A DNA stretch of 64,000 bases from Oasisia sp. SBJ-2009. Its lineage: Eukaryota; Annelida; Polychaeta; Sabellida; Siboglinidae. The stretch covers positions 11,279,166-11,343,165 of the forward strand of contig OZ024856.1 of assembly GCA_964017155.1 (NCBI GenBank), read 5' to 3'. The translations under genes were made by a program, and so were the position numbers. A model generated the notes under the pieces. That model saw nothing but the letters and a program-made list of their open reading frames with translations. It was not told the origin of the DNA and did not search any database. The first letter of the stretch is position 1. The number at the start of each line of letters is the position of its first letter. Below are positions 34,852-48,877 of this stretch, in pieces.

Positions 34852-37800
34852 ATGTCACCATTATTCTTAGTATGTGTTTTTTGCTTGTCATGCTCTGTTG
34901 CTGTTAGAGATAAAAATGTAGTTTTATGCCAATCGTTTAAAACTAGTAATTTTTATGTATTTTTTCCCAATAACATAAAAATACATTACTCAATTTCAAT
35001 GTTGAATAGCTTGCCATGTCTAAATGTTTGTTTTAATAGAAAGTTACTACCAATACCTCGCTGTACACCAACATTAAAATTAGCTATACTTTTATTACTG
35101 GCAGGAGATGTTAGTTTAAATCCTGGGCCTATTAAAAGAAATATCCGACTGGCAACTACAAATGTAAGATCTGTACGTGATAAAAGTGCTCCACTCTGTG
35201 ATTTGTTAGTTTCGAAAAAAATTAATATTCTTACTGTTACTGAAACATGGCTTAGACCATGTGATACTGCTTCTTGCATTGCTGAAATTTCTCCGTTAGG
35301 CTATACCTTTTACCATCGACCACGTTTAATAGGACGTGGTGGTGGCATTGGCTTTTTAGTATCTGACCATTTCAAAGTTAAATTACATTCTAACCCAGAT
35401 TATTCTAGTATTGAATCTATGTGTGCTGAAATTTCAGATTCTTTTTTTTCTGCATTTTTTGTTTGTATTTATCGTCCTCCAGGACACCCAGCAAATTTCT
35501 TTGAGGACTTTCAAGATCTGTTAGAAAATGTAGCTATTAATTATTCAGAACTTTATATTCTTGGTGATTTTAATCTTCATTTGGATATACATTCTTCAGT
35601 TACTACAATGTTTGATGATATTCTAACATCCTTTGATTTAAAACAACATGTAAACTTTTCGACACATATACATGGCCATTGGCTTGATCTTATAATAACT
35701 CATTCAGGTTGTAATAATATTTAAAAAACTACTGTTTCAGATGGGTTGTCAGACCATCATGCTGTAATTGTTGATATTAACATGTTTACAACACCATTGA
35801 TATTGAAGAAAACAAAATCCTATAGGCCTATACATAAAATAGATATTACTGCCTTCAATGATGATATTTTAAATTCAGATTTGTTTATAAGTCCAGCAGT
35901 TCATGAGTGTGATATATATAGATAATTTTGTGATGTCCTTAAGACACTACTTGATAAACATGCTCCACTTGCTTATAAATATATTTCAAAACAATCACCT
36001 TCTCCTTGGATGACATCCGAAATTTTACTATCTAAAAGGAGACGTCGTTATCTTGAACGTGTTTGGCGTAAAACACGCTCATCACTTGATAGGTCACGTT
36101 ATTCTAAACAGTGTCATCTTTGCAATAGACAAATGGCAAAAGCTAAATCTGAATATTTCACTAACATGGTTTCAAGTAACTCTGAAAATTCTCACCAGTT
36201 ATGGAGTTGCATTAATAAAATCCTACACAGACGGGCTGCCCCTTCTCTGCCAAAACATAATTCATTATGTTCTCTATGTGATCTATTTTCAGGTTATTTT
36301 AAGGATAAAATTACCCGTATACAGTTTTCCTTTCCTGTTCATATGTTAAACAAAGTAGAAGTTCAGCCTACACCGATAAGTTCTCTACTTTCTTCTTTTA
36401 CTCCAGCTACTGCTGAGGAAGTAAGGCAAATTATTATGTCTTCTCCAAATAAATTTTGTGATCTAGATCCAATGCCAACTGTATTGTTGAAAGCATGCAT
36501 TGACACCTTACTTGGTACTATAACAAATATTGTAAATGTGTCACTGAGGACAGGTATTTTTCCTGATGACTTTAAACAGGCGCATGTAAATCCATTACTT
36601 AAAAAGACAACTTTGTCGAAAGATAACTTGAAAAATTATAGACCTGTTTCTAATTTGAGTTTCATATCTAAAATTCTTGAAAAGGTTGTAGCAAAACGCC
36701 TTGGATCTCACATTACTTCAAATAATTTGTCAAATGTATTCCAATCTGCATATAAGAAACTTCATTCTACAGAGACTGCTCTCTTAAAAGTGCATAACGA
36801 CATCACTCTAAATATGGACAATGGTAGAGTTACTGCACTCACCTTATTTGATTTGTCAGCTGCTTTTGATACGATTAATCATTCTATTCTAATGGATCGT
36901 TTGTCTGTGTGGTATGGTGTGTCTGGTATAGCGTTAAGCTGGTTTAGATCATATCTGAGTGGTAGACACCAGAGAGTTAAGATTGGGGATTGTTTTTCGT
37001 CACCACTTAATATTTCGTGTGGTGTTCCTCAGGGGTCAGTTTTGGGACCATTACTTTTTACACTGTATACTACTCCATTGAGTCTAGTGATTAATAGGCA
37101 TCATTTGAGCCATCATCTTTATGCAGATGATACTCAAATTTATATATCATTATCCACTTCAGATGCAAGTAGTTCTTTACAGCAGCTTAGAACTTGTATT
37201 GATGACATTTTTTGCTGGATGACTGAGAGTAGATTGAAGCTGAATGCTGATAAAACTGAGTTTCTTATTATTGGTACACACCGGCAGCGTGACAAAATTA
37301 AGACTCTTTTTCCTATACCCTTACTTAATCAGCATGTTATGCCTGCAGTTTCGACTAGGAATTTGGGAGTAATTTTTGATGATAAATTAAATTTTAGAGA
37401 ACACATTTCTCAAATTTGTCGAACATGTTTTTACCACATTCGTGATTTGCGGCGTATTCGTCGATATTTGCCTGTTTCTGTTGCAAAGACTATTGCAACT
37501 GCATTAGTTACTAGTAGATTATACTATTGTAATTCACTTTTTCATAATATTGCTATTAAGGATATCACAAAACTACGTGTTCAAAATTGCTTAGCAAGGG
37601 TGGTGACTAGGTCTCCACGCTTTACTCCTTCTAAGCCGCTTCTAAAGTCTCTGCATTGGCTGCCTGTCCAATATCGTATAATGTTTAAGATGTGTACCAT
37701 TACTTACCAGGCACTTTCTTCTAAGCAGCCATCGTATTTACATACTTTGCTTACTCCTATAAGAAAACCTATTCAACTTCGGTCATCTACTTCTGATTTA

Positions 37801-37965
37801 CTCTTTGTACCAAAGGTCAATACTAATATGGGGACCAGGGCTTTTGCTGTGGGTGCGCCTACTCTATGGAATATGCTTCCTTCTAGCGTGAAATCAGTTG
37901 AAAATATTGCTAAATTCCGTCGTCATTTAAAAACATATCTGTACAATCTGGCCTATCCACCATAG
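34852..37965 (+). pseudogene. CR1-like ORF (2A-like, endonuclease, RT) with two stop codons
   Basis: One frame of about 1,037 codons interrupted only by TAA codons at 35722 and about 35923. Order: hydrophobic leader; a 2A-like motif LAGDVSLNPGP (35098-35130); EEP endonuclease with TTNVRSVRDK, TETWL, GGGIGFLVS, IYRPPG, LGDFNLH and LDLIIT. SDHHAV lies between the stops and completes the endonuclease. The RT domain has LLKKTTLSKDNLKNYRPVSN, LFDLSAAFDTINH, CGVPQGSVLGPLLF and YADD, with the thumb and the RRHLKTYL..AYPP end. Apart from the two stops the protein looks whole, so the copy is young. The nonsense changes disable endonuclease-RT synthesis. Confidence 0.9.
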
Positions 37966-38111
37966 CTCGCTGGCGCATCAATCAATCTGATGACAACTTG
38001 ATTTGTTTACCGACTATGAGATCGATTAATCCTTTTTGTTTTGATGCGCCTCTGAGCTTGGTTTCTAAGGATATAGGCGCAATAAAAGTTAACTAATTAT
38101 TATTATTATTG
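34852..38111 (+). mobile_element. Near-complete CR1-like LINE
   Basis: Same family as the fragment at 2211-3482. It has an N-terminal hydrophobic region with a 2A-like motif, an EEP endonuclease, a reverse transcriptase, a stop at 37965, a 3' UTR matching the other copy (gagatcgattaatcc, ggatataggcgcaataaaag) and an (ATT)n tail ending near 38111. No separate ORF1 is visible upstream; the 5' end is not defined. Confidence 0.9.
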
Positions 38112-38227
38112 TTGCCTAGGATGTTGACTTTACATGTTTGTCACCTACATGTTACCAGACATGAGGTCAAATACATTGAAATGTATTCCAATACAAATAC
38201 TCTGGAAGGATTAAAATACGAATATTT

Positions 38228-40590
38228 AAAGGGAAAAAATGGCTAGGATTTGGTGATATGGGCCTAATAGAGCTAAGAAAAACTAACACTTTCCAACCTC
38301 AATCACATTTTTAACGTGAGCGGTTTAGCAGAATTTTTTTGGGAACACATAGAATAGAAAGTCTATGGATAACTCCATTTTAGAAAAACAGTGACGTATC
38401 GGAGGACCCGCCACTGATAGGCCAGTGGTTGTACTACTTCTTGGCAACTCCGTCGGGTGGCGCTGTGACTTTGCGCTCACAAAAGAGCGTAAATAATACG
38501 GATGATTTTCTGATTCTTTGTCTGATGGAAATAGCACGGATTCAGAAGTGGCTGGATATAGATTTCAGCCACAAAGACAAAGGCCTTATTTGCTGTCAGA
38601 CAGACCAGATGTCCGTGGTGGTGAAGACCCAAGGGAAATTGCAATGACGAGAAGAGAAACAACCAGTCTGGTCCAGAGACGGCATCGACTGGTGTCAACA
38701 ATGACATGTACTGTCCGACCTAACTATGAAAACGACCGCCAGCAGCCGCCAAGCTTCTCCTCACTTATCTTACATATATATACCGTAACATCGCTGTAAC
38801 AGTTAGCTTTACACGAAATAACGTTAGGCGGCGCGGTGGTGCGCGCGAATATTTATGAACTTTATTTACTGCATTCGCACGTGCGAAATAGTTTAATTAA
38901 TCAAGTAATATAGTAATAATTAATTATTATTATTACCAAGATCAGAAAGATCAGAAAATGTTTCAAAAAAGTTTATTTATAATATAATTATAATATTTTA
39001 TTTCATATAGCGCCAAATCCATATTTGTTTGTGGCACTTCACAATATAATGTTATTAAAATAGATGCTACCCACAGGTAATTTAAAAAAAAAACATTGTC
39101 TATTACCCAGGTAGTCATAAAAGAGGTATGGAAATTATGTGTTGTTCGATGATGTCACATTGTTTATTTTAAGAATATTTCTATAAACATCCCGCGTGTA
39201 CTGCAAGCTATTATTATATAAACGATGTTTTTAAACAATAATAACTAAACAATAGCATATCATATTATAATTTTGAACTGCACCAACACCTTCTTTTTCT
39301 ACCACCATGTATTTCCCATATTATATTCATATTCTGTTTACATTTCAGTGATTTATTGTCCCGACAATTAATACAGTGTCTTGTCGTTACTGGTGGTGGA
39401 ACTATAATTCATAAGTAGAAAAATATATAGCTTCAATAATATTTTCTTATATATAATGTGTGTATGTGCTGAATGAAAATTATAGTTACGTCGTAATTAT
39501 TTTACCAGTTTAATTATTTATTACCTTTACCTTAATTTATCACTATTGTTGTTATGGAATTTGTATGGGTTCTTTTTAATACTGATAGGTCACTTAGTTA
39601 ATTATATAGACACCTATATATATTCATTATTTATTTTGAAATATTATGTGTGGGTAGTATTCTTCTTATTGTATTTTAAACAGCAGTATTTTGTGAAGCG
39701 CCATAACCAATTATGGATGTGGCGTAAATAAAATATTATTATATTATAATAAAACTTATAATTCCTGCAAATCATAGTGATGATAATAATTAATTATTAC
39801 TATATTATTTACAATTAATTAAACTATTTTGCGCGTGCGAATGCAGTAAGTAAAGTTTATAAATATTCGCGCGCACAAACGTGCCATCTAATGGCATTTT
39901 GTGTAAGGCTAACTTATTTTAGCGATTTTACGGTACCGGGCAGCGGCAGAGGAAATTGCCGTCGACATCTGCGTGTTTGTTTTGTGGATTTTCTTCGTTA
40001 GAGGAATGCAACTGATTTTATTTTATAACGTAGTGTATGTATATGTATGTAAGACAAGTGAGGAGAAGTTTGGCGGCTGCTGGCGGTCGTTTTCATAGTT
40101 AGGTCAATCCATCCCGGTCGTCTGGCATCCGCGCTGTGTCTGTGACTGTCCCAACGAATCGACTGGACCACTGTTTCAGTTCTGGTCAATTGAAAGGGTA
40201 ACAAAAAGACAGCTTACTGATACTGTCTTTCACTGTACTGTTGCTACAAGCGTATGAGGAACCGTGTGGCATATTGCTGTCGCGATTTTGTTGTAAACCG
40301 ACGTAAGGCAGTTTTAGCGAACCGCTTGGCTCTCTGTTATGACAGCTGAACCAACAGACGACTCCGCGACGTATTACTTTTCCAAAGTGCAGATAGAAGC
40401 TGGGTTGTGATTGGTTGCAAGAACCAAGATGGACCCGTTCATGGTGTCGGTGATTTAGCTAGATTTTCACACTTTAAGACCACTTTCTGAGGAAACCACT
40501 AATGTGAAAAATTTGATTGTAGATGCAAATGATTAGCTTGTGTAAACTCTTTTAGGTGCATAACACCAAACGGTTGCCTTTTTTCACTTT
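38228..40590. repeat. 2.4-kb foldback repeat, copy 1
   Basis: Homologous along its length to the reverse complement of 45625-48105. Within it, about 38725-39130 is an imperfect inverted copy of about 39560-40105 (shared gacctaac.atgaaaacgac, ggcggctgctggcggtcg, gaatattcgcgcgc, tagcgccaaatccat), leaving a loop of about 400 bp. The CpG-rich arm ends resemble promoters. No coding capacity seen. Probably a non-autonomous foldback element or a segmental inverted duplication. Confidence 0.75.
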
Positions 40591-41551
40591 AAAATACAAA
40601 TACAGCAGTACATTGGAAAGTATTTCTAATACTTTTGTCAAATACTTTTCATTTTCAGGATATATTAGTACAATAGGTGAAAGAGAGTTGAAGCAAATCA
40701 TATATCGCGACATCTAGTCTACATGCATAATTGTTTCACCAATGGTGACTAAAAAGTAAATAAAAAGTGGAAAACATGTAATTATGACTACAGTATTAAT
40801 TAAAACAGTTTTATACACCATTATTAGTAATAGTGAAAAATAAATAATAATAACACTATTATAGCCTTTCTTTTTTGTTATAATATTTTTTATATGAGAG
40901 TGTCCTAGATCATGGGCTAGATGGCATAGGCTATGCCACGCCCATGGCATATGAGAGCAATCATGAGTATTACTAGTATTAGTGGATTCTGAGACACAAC
41001 TTTCAAGTATCGTGAATATACTTCTTCTTCTTCTTCTTCCGGTAATCCACTACCGTCAATTACGACAATTTCGTGGATAGTGTGCGCATGTTCAAGTGCT
41101 GATTAAAAACTGTAATAATAATGGTGATGTTTATACTTTTTATAAGTAATAATAATATATAATGAAAAAGTGCAAGTGCATGTTAAAAACAGTAGTCACG
41201 ATAAGTTAAGCTTTAAGGTCTGTCACAGCCATGTGCAGAGGTGTCAGCTCAAGGCACTGTTTGAAATCCTCTATCTCTATGCCATGGGCATGGAGGGAGC
41301 ATTTTATTGTATGGACTGTGAGTTTGTTCCAGTGGCAGTGGTTATGAAAAATGAGTGCTTATTATGCTTGTAGTCATGAACCTTCGGAAAGCCATGTACT
41401 GTTGGTATGGTCCCGGTGGACCGAAGTTGTACTGCTTAGTAAATTCCGGCAACTGCACTGATGTGGGTTAATTTAAACGGATTAAATCCGTGGCAATATC
41501 ACGTGCGTATCAATTTCCTATATTATCGCTCAACCCAAGCTCGGTCAAAGA
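40591..41551. other. No gene seen
   Basis: AT-rich spacer with a short (TTC)n at about 41022-41040. One 67-codon frame at 41170 has several Cys residues but no recognised motif. Confidence 0.35.
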
Positions 41552-42370
41552 CAAAAGTTCATTCGAAATCGTCCTATGCGTGGTTAGCATATTCTGAATG
41601 ATGCCTACGGGATGACCACTACATGTATATAATACTTACTATAGGTGATATCTATAACGACGTTGTCAAATAATTAATGTCTTATCCAAGTCACGGTTTT
41701 CATGTGAATTCACGTTAAAATATCAGTGCTTCCACCTAGCGAACACCATAGAAGTAACTTTCTCCATTAAAAACCTGGAGTCATACCACATTTGCACTTT
41801 CCATAGGTGACCATTTTAACGTTTCCTTCACTCCCTACTAATTTTGACGACAACTGTTATTGAAAATTTCACTGCATATTTACGCTCCATAGACATGTGT
41901 TCTGTGAAGAATTGGTGAAATGTTCACACCACAGCTCCCACAAAGTTCTATCCAACTTTGCATTTCTCCATTTGTGTTTGAAGCACCCACGGATTGCCCC
42001 CTGAGTACATCACCAAGCAAAATGACAACTGTATTAATACGCAGAAATGCACCAACTGGCAGCTGTTATAATTTGACAGCTGTGATGCCACGCTGCACAA
42101 AAACATAATTTCTACTCACTCACCACTACATTAGTATGTGCTCACAGAAATTCAGACAACCTGCATAATGCTGTTTCTATATAATATTTCGTTCGAGCAA
42201 TGGCGGACGAACACCTTATAACTCTGCCTTGATTTTAATGGGCTGCAGTTATAACTGCCACAGACATGCCACATTTTTGAGATGGCAATCCGTATTTTTG
42301 ACCTAAAATTCTGTAAGAATCCGTATCAACCCGTATCACTAATAATTTCTTCCAGGTAACTGGCGTAAGT

Positions 42371-42444
42371 TATTAAGGCCTTTTCAAAACGTATGTGTAT
42401 GTGTTTAGAATGTTATTCTGCACCACACCCTATAAAAAGAAGTC

Positions 42445-42528
<84 letters not shown>

Positions 42529-43003
42529 CTTTTTTTTTAATTGTGTTTTAGATCAATTTATTGCCGTCGAATCGACATAAATAAGCCGATGTCACAAGGC
42601 GCGAGCAGTTATTGCGCAGCCCAGACAAACCGGGGCCTCAAACCCCGGCTTTGTCAAAGGCGATGTCTAGCGTGTGCATTGCGAAGTCGAAAAAAACCAG
42701 TTAGCCATATTTTATAAATTAATGCTTAAAACAAATATATCTGCATTATATAGAATAAAAATGTTATGGGTACATATTCGCAAATAGCAAGACATCGCCT
42801 TTGCGGTCGTGATAAGTCTTGGGAGCACTTTGTATTGCTCACGCCCAGTGACATTGGCTTAGTTACGTCGACTCGATGACATTAAATTGATATAAAACAC
42901 AATTAAAAAAAATATCCGAATTCATTTTAGCGGGTATGATGCAGAATGACATTCCAAACACACACACACATAGAAAAAAAACTTGAAAAGGCCCTAATAA
43001 TTT
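42371..43003. mobile_element. Foldback element nested in the TIR transposon
   Basis: Inside the transposon, about 42371-42680 is an imperfect inverted copy of about 42778-43003, outermost words ttattaaggccttttc and its counterpart gaaaaggccctaataa. Matching inner words include gtgttttagatcaattta and caaaggcgatgtct. A (TA)n tract expanded in only the left arm (42449-42529). Probably a separate MITE or foldback insertion. Confidence 0.7.
42449..42529. repeat. (TA)n microsatellite
   Basis: AT tract inside the left arm of the foldback. The right arm has only a short atat at the equivalent place. Confidence 0.95.
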
Positions 43004-43680
43004 AGGCCATGTAACTGTAAAATTACCGACATTTTAGTTCACTTCCTTTAAACTGCGTACCGCAAAACAGACAGTGTCATCAAATAATAACAATTTATCT
43101 CAGCAGTTCGCACGTATATCGAAATTTCACTGGCTAGCGTCAACATCTTGAAATCAGAAATACCGGCGATTTCGCCACGTCGAGCTCCATTTCCTGTACT
43201 GCTTTTCATAATCGTCACGCGCCTGCCACGCGCCCTGGTCATAACCGTTGAACCACTTGCCGCAGCTTTCAGAACAACACATTTTCCAGTGCGCCATCTA
43301 TTACCCGCTACAATAAACTAATCGGTGGTTTAGTTCGTTCGTTTCGAATCCATTTACTTAGTCACTAACAGTAAACGATTATTCCATTGTTCTGTAGTTT
43401 TGTGGCGCATACAAGGACATAGGGCCTAATGTGGTTAAAAATAATGTTTCCATAAATTTAGTTAAAATCCGTATCAAAATGGAGTACGGCCGTATCACTT
43501 AAAAAAACGCCAAATCCGTATCGGATACGGGTAATCCGTATCATGTGGCAAGTCTGCCGCCAGGTCGGCCTTACCCCAGATTACGGTAGAGACGCTGATT
43601 AGAACTTGAAATAACAAATTAAATAACGATACATTTTTATCAGATAATGCTGTATTATAAAAACTTTAAATTTAACGTAT

Positions 43681-44699
<1,019 letters not shown>

Positions 44700-45425
44700 G
44701 TACTAGAACACCCATCTCTCCACGAACCGACCGATGCTGTAATCACTAGGCCATTTAGTTAGCTAAGGAAGACGATTCGTGCGTAACGTGATATTGCTTC
44801 TACCCAAAGCTAAACAGTAAACGATCGATTCTGTCTTTTTTCTACAATTTACAAAGATGTTCAGGTAACAAATAAAACAGGTTAGACGAAAATAGCAATA
44901 CTCATGTTTTCGTTGCAATTAGTTGAAGTAACAAGTTGTATATAATTGGTCGCAAATGGTCGAATTGACGTTTAAATATCCAATCATACGAACCAGAAAT
45001 AGACCCTAGATGAAAGCAAAAATTAAACGCCAGTGTTATTACCCCACGTCACTGTCTGGCCGAAATCTCCGATCATTCAACTGTTCACACTAGTCTAGTT
45101 TTCGTTGCAACAAAAAAAAAACCTTGTGAGAAATGTCTTTCAATTATGCATAGGCCTACTCAAGTGCAAATGGGGCATAGGGGACTCTGGGTAGGAGTAG
45201 TACTTTTGATGTCTGGCATGCTGCACCTGGGTGAACGGGCATCATTGGTCTCCATCTATCATCTAAATCTCTTACATGTGGCTTCAAGCGCCATGCTCCG
45301 ACAAACCGCTTCGGTTGGCGGACCAAACCATACGAGAGGGTGGTGTTAACACGGCACCACTGGGCGAAGGACCTCCCAGACGAACTACAACGACCTCGTG
45401 TTCGCGACCAAGGTTTGGGTATCGG

Positions 45426-45531
<106 letters not shown>

Positions 45532-45624
45532 TATAGAATGCGTTTAATAGTCCAACTTTGTTTTACATACATAACATCCGTGTATCGTTTGGTTCGGTCG
45601 GACACATCCTCTTAACATTAAAGT

Positions 45625-48105
45625 GAAAAAAAAGGCAACAGTTTAAGCTAAAAACAGCTAAAAGAGTTTACACTAGCTAATCATTTGCATCTACAATCCA
45701 TTTTTTCACCTTAGTGGTTACCTCAGAAAGTGGTCTTAAAGTGGGAAAATCTAGCTAAATCACCGACACCATGAACCGGCCCATCTTGGACCTTGCAACC
45801 AATCACAACCCAGCAGTTTGGAAAAGTAATACGTCAGAGAGTCGTCTGCTGGTTCAGCTGTCATAACAGAGAGCCAAGCGGTACGCTAAAAGTTGCCTTA
45901 CGTCGGTTTACAACGAAATCGCGACATCAATATGCCACACTGTTCCTCAAACGCTTATAGTAATAGTACAGTGAAATACAGTATCAGTAAGATGTCTTCT
46001 TGTTAACCTATGAATCGAGCAGAACTGAAACAGTGGTTCGGTGGATTCGTTTGGACAGTCACAGACACAGCGCGGATCCTAGACGACCCGATTTGATTGA
46101 CCTAACCATCAAAACGACCACCAACAGCCGCCAAACTTCTCCTCACATATCTTACATACATATGCATACACTATGTTATGTAATAAAATCTCTTGCATTC
46201 CTCTAACGAAGACAATTCACACACAAAAACGCGCAGACCCCGAGTACAACTTGTTCGGCCGCCCAGCGGTACCGTAAAATCGCTTTTAAAAGCTTTACAC
46301 AAAATACCGCTAGACGCCACGTTTCTGACTGCGAATATTTAATTGTTTTACTTCACACGCGCGAAATAGTTTAATTACTTATAAATAATATAATAATAAT
46401 AATTAATTATTATCATCACTATGATTTGCAGGAAATTATAAGTTTTATTATTTTTATATTGATATTTTATTTTTATAATTGTTCATATATGTTTCTAGTA
46501 TATTTATGTTTTTTTTCTTCTGGTGTGTATTTGTTGTTTAGCATTTTAATGTATGTAAAACGCCATGAACAAGTTTAAATTGGATGTGGCGCTATATTAA
46601 ATAAACAAACAATTTTTTTTATTATAATATAATATTTTATTTATGTAGCGCCACATCCATAATTGTTTGTGGCGCTTCACAAAATAATGCTATTAAAAAT
46701 ACAATAAAGAGAAAACTACCCACAGATAATATTATTTAAAAATAAATAATGAAAATACATGTTTCTATATCATTAACTAAGCTGACTTATCAGTCATAAA
46801 TAAACATACAAATTACATAACAACAATTGTAATAAATGAATATAAAAGTATGGTTAATAGTAATAAATAATTAAAGTAGTAAAATAAGTACGACGTAATA
46901 ATAATTTTCATTCAGCACATACACAACCATTATGCATAAGAACATATTACTGAAGCTATTTGTTCTACTCATGAATGACATTTCCACCATCAGATATGTA
47001 ATAATTATTATTTTTGAACAAGACACTTTATTAATTATCGGAACAATAAATCACTAAAATGTTAAAAGGAATATGAATATATGGGAAATATTATGGTGGT
47101 AGAAAAAGAAGGATTTAAAAACAGTAATATTAACATGTTATTGTTTTAGTTATTATTGTTAAAACATCGCTTATGTAATATAAGCTTGCATGCTCGCAGT
47201 ACACGCGGGATGTTTATAGAAATATTGATAAAATAAACAATGTGACTTCATTGAAAAACACGTAATTTCCTTTTTCTTTTATAACTAATAGGCAATTTTG
47301 GATAATTATGCAGACACATGTATTTTTAATATTTATTTTTAAATATTACCTGTGGGTAGCATTCTTAATATTGCATATACTTTAATAACAGTATGTTGAA
47401 TAGAAGAGAAGAGAATTGTGGATTTGGCGCTATATAAAATAAACTAATAAAATTATATATTTGTATATTAAATTGTTATTTTTTATCAACTCTATTAGAC
47501 CCATATCACCAAAGCGTTGCCTTAGTTTGCCGTTTAACATTTTCTGCAGATCATAGTGATGCAGCTAATTATTATTATATTATTTATAATTAATTAAACT
47601 AATTCGCGCGTGCGAATGCAGTAAGGTTAATAAATATTCGCGCGCCATCTAGCGGTATTTTGTGTAAAGCTAACTTATAATAGCGAGTTTACGGTAGTCG
47701 AAGTTGTCGAGTTGCCGTTCGCGAAGATTTGCGTTTCTGTTGTGAATTTTCTTCGTTAGACGAATACAAGTTTTTTTTGTAATGTAGTGTATGTATAATG
47801 TATGTAAGAAATGTGGGGAGAAGTTTGGCGGCTGTTGGCGGTCGTTTTCGTGGTTAGGTTACAAAGTAACAGATAATAATATGCATGCACAGTTCACGCC
47901 GACCAAGAAGACTCTCTGACGTCATTTTGTTTCTAAAATGGCGTAGTCTGTAGACTTTCTATGTCTATGTGTTTTACATTTTTTTCCTGGTAAACCACTG
48001 ACGTTAAAAATATGATTTTTGTTGGAAGTTGTTACTTTTTATTATCTCTGTTAATCCCATATGATCCAAACATTGACTTTGTTTTCCCTTTAAGAACGCC
48101 ACTAT
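45625..48105. repeat. 2.4-kb foldback repeat, copy 2 (inverted relative to copy 1)
   Basis: Reverse-complement homologue of 38228-40590, including the outer ends (gtagatgcaaatgatta, tgacgt...taaaaatatg), the CpG-rich arms and the AT-rich centre. Part of the outer module (ctattagacccatatcacc) occurs again inside this copy at about 47490-47510. No coding region. Confidence 0.75.
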
Positions 48106-48501
48106 TTCTGACCCCGGGAAGCTGCCCGCCCGGCCCGCCTTGAAACCAGACAAAGAGGGGTTTTAATGACTCATCGGGTATAACGCTCTCGAAATAATGG
48201 AAAAGGTTGTGCACGCTGTAATAGTCGCGACGTTACCATACATCTCTTAGCGGTCATGGGACCGTCTCGTTCCCCCCCGGTGGAAAACATATGTAATGTG
48301 TACAATATGCGTTCAATCTAATTGTTTGATGTACTGGTATCACGTGGCAAAATTAAATATAAGCATTGCTATTTCCGTTGCCAGTTGATAAAGTCAACAA
48401 ATGCTCGAAAAGTCTGATAGGATATGGAATGTTTCAAAACTCTTACAGTGGAAACGGTAACTTTGATTGGGTTGTCCTCCTTCCTCCCTCCTAATTTCCT
48501 C

Positions 48502-48877
48502 CCGTCCGTCCGTCCGTCCGTCCGTCCGTCCGTCCGTCCGTCCGTCCGTCCGTCCGTCCGTCCGTCCGTCCGTCCGTCCGTCCGTCCGTCCGTCCGTCCG
48601 TCCGTCCGTCCGTCCGTCCGTCCGTCCGTCCGTCCGTCCGTCCGTCCGTCCGTCCGTCCGTCCGTCCGTCCGTCCGTCCGTCCGTCCGTCCGTCCGTCCG
48701 TCCGTCCGTCCGTCCGTCCGTCCGTCCGTCCGTCCGTCCGTCCGTCCGTCCGTCCGTCCGTCCGTCCGTCCGTCCGTCCGTCCGTCCGTCCGTCCGTCCG
48801 TCCGTCCGTCCGTCCGTCCGTCCGTCCGTCCGTCCGTCCGTCCGTCCGTCCGTCCGTCCGTCCGTCCGTCCGTCCGT
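48502..48877. repeat. (CCGT)n tetranucleotide array, about 94 units
   Basis: Essentially perfect tccg units for about 376 bp. It produces an artefactual open frame of repeated PSVR. No gene. Confidence 0.98.

Larger units (their letters stand above)
42261..43556. mobile_element. Non-autonomous TIR DNA transposon, 1,296 bp
   Basis: Ends are inverted: cagacatgccacat at the left and the reverse complement of cagacttgccacat at the right. Both ends carry repeated atccgtat words, at least seven in the terminal 130 bp. It is flanked by an imperfect 6-bp duplication (ctgcca at 42255-42260, ccgcca at 43557-43562). The homologous locus at 18.14 kb has the unoccupied site (aaccgccagg). No transposase frame is present. 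Superfamily not assigned; the 6-bp target duplication is uncertain because of the mismatch. Confidence 0.8.
41552..43680. repeat. Solo copy of zinc-finger locus flank
   Basis: Matches 17348-18265 with the same order of landmarks but carries a 1,296-bp insertion (42261-43556). No zinc fingers accompany it here. It shows that flank sequence from the cluster was copied about 24 kb away in the same orientation. Confidence 0.85.
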
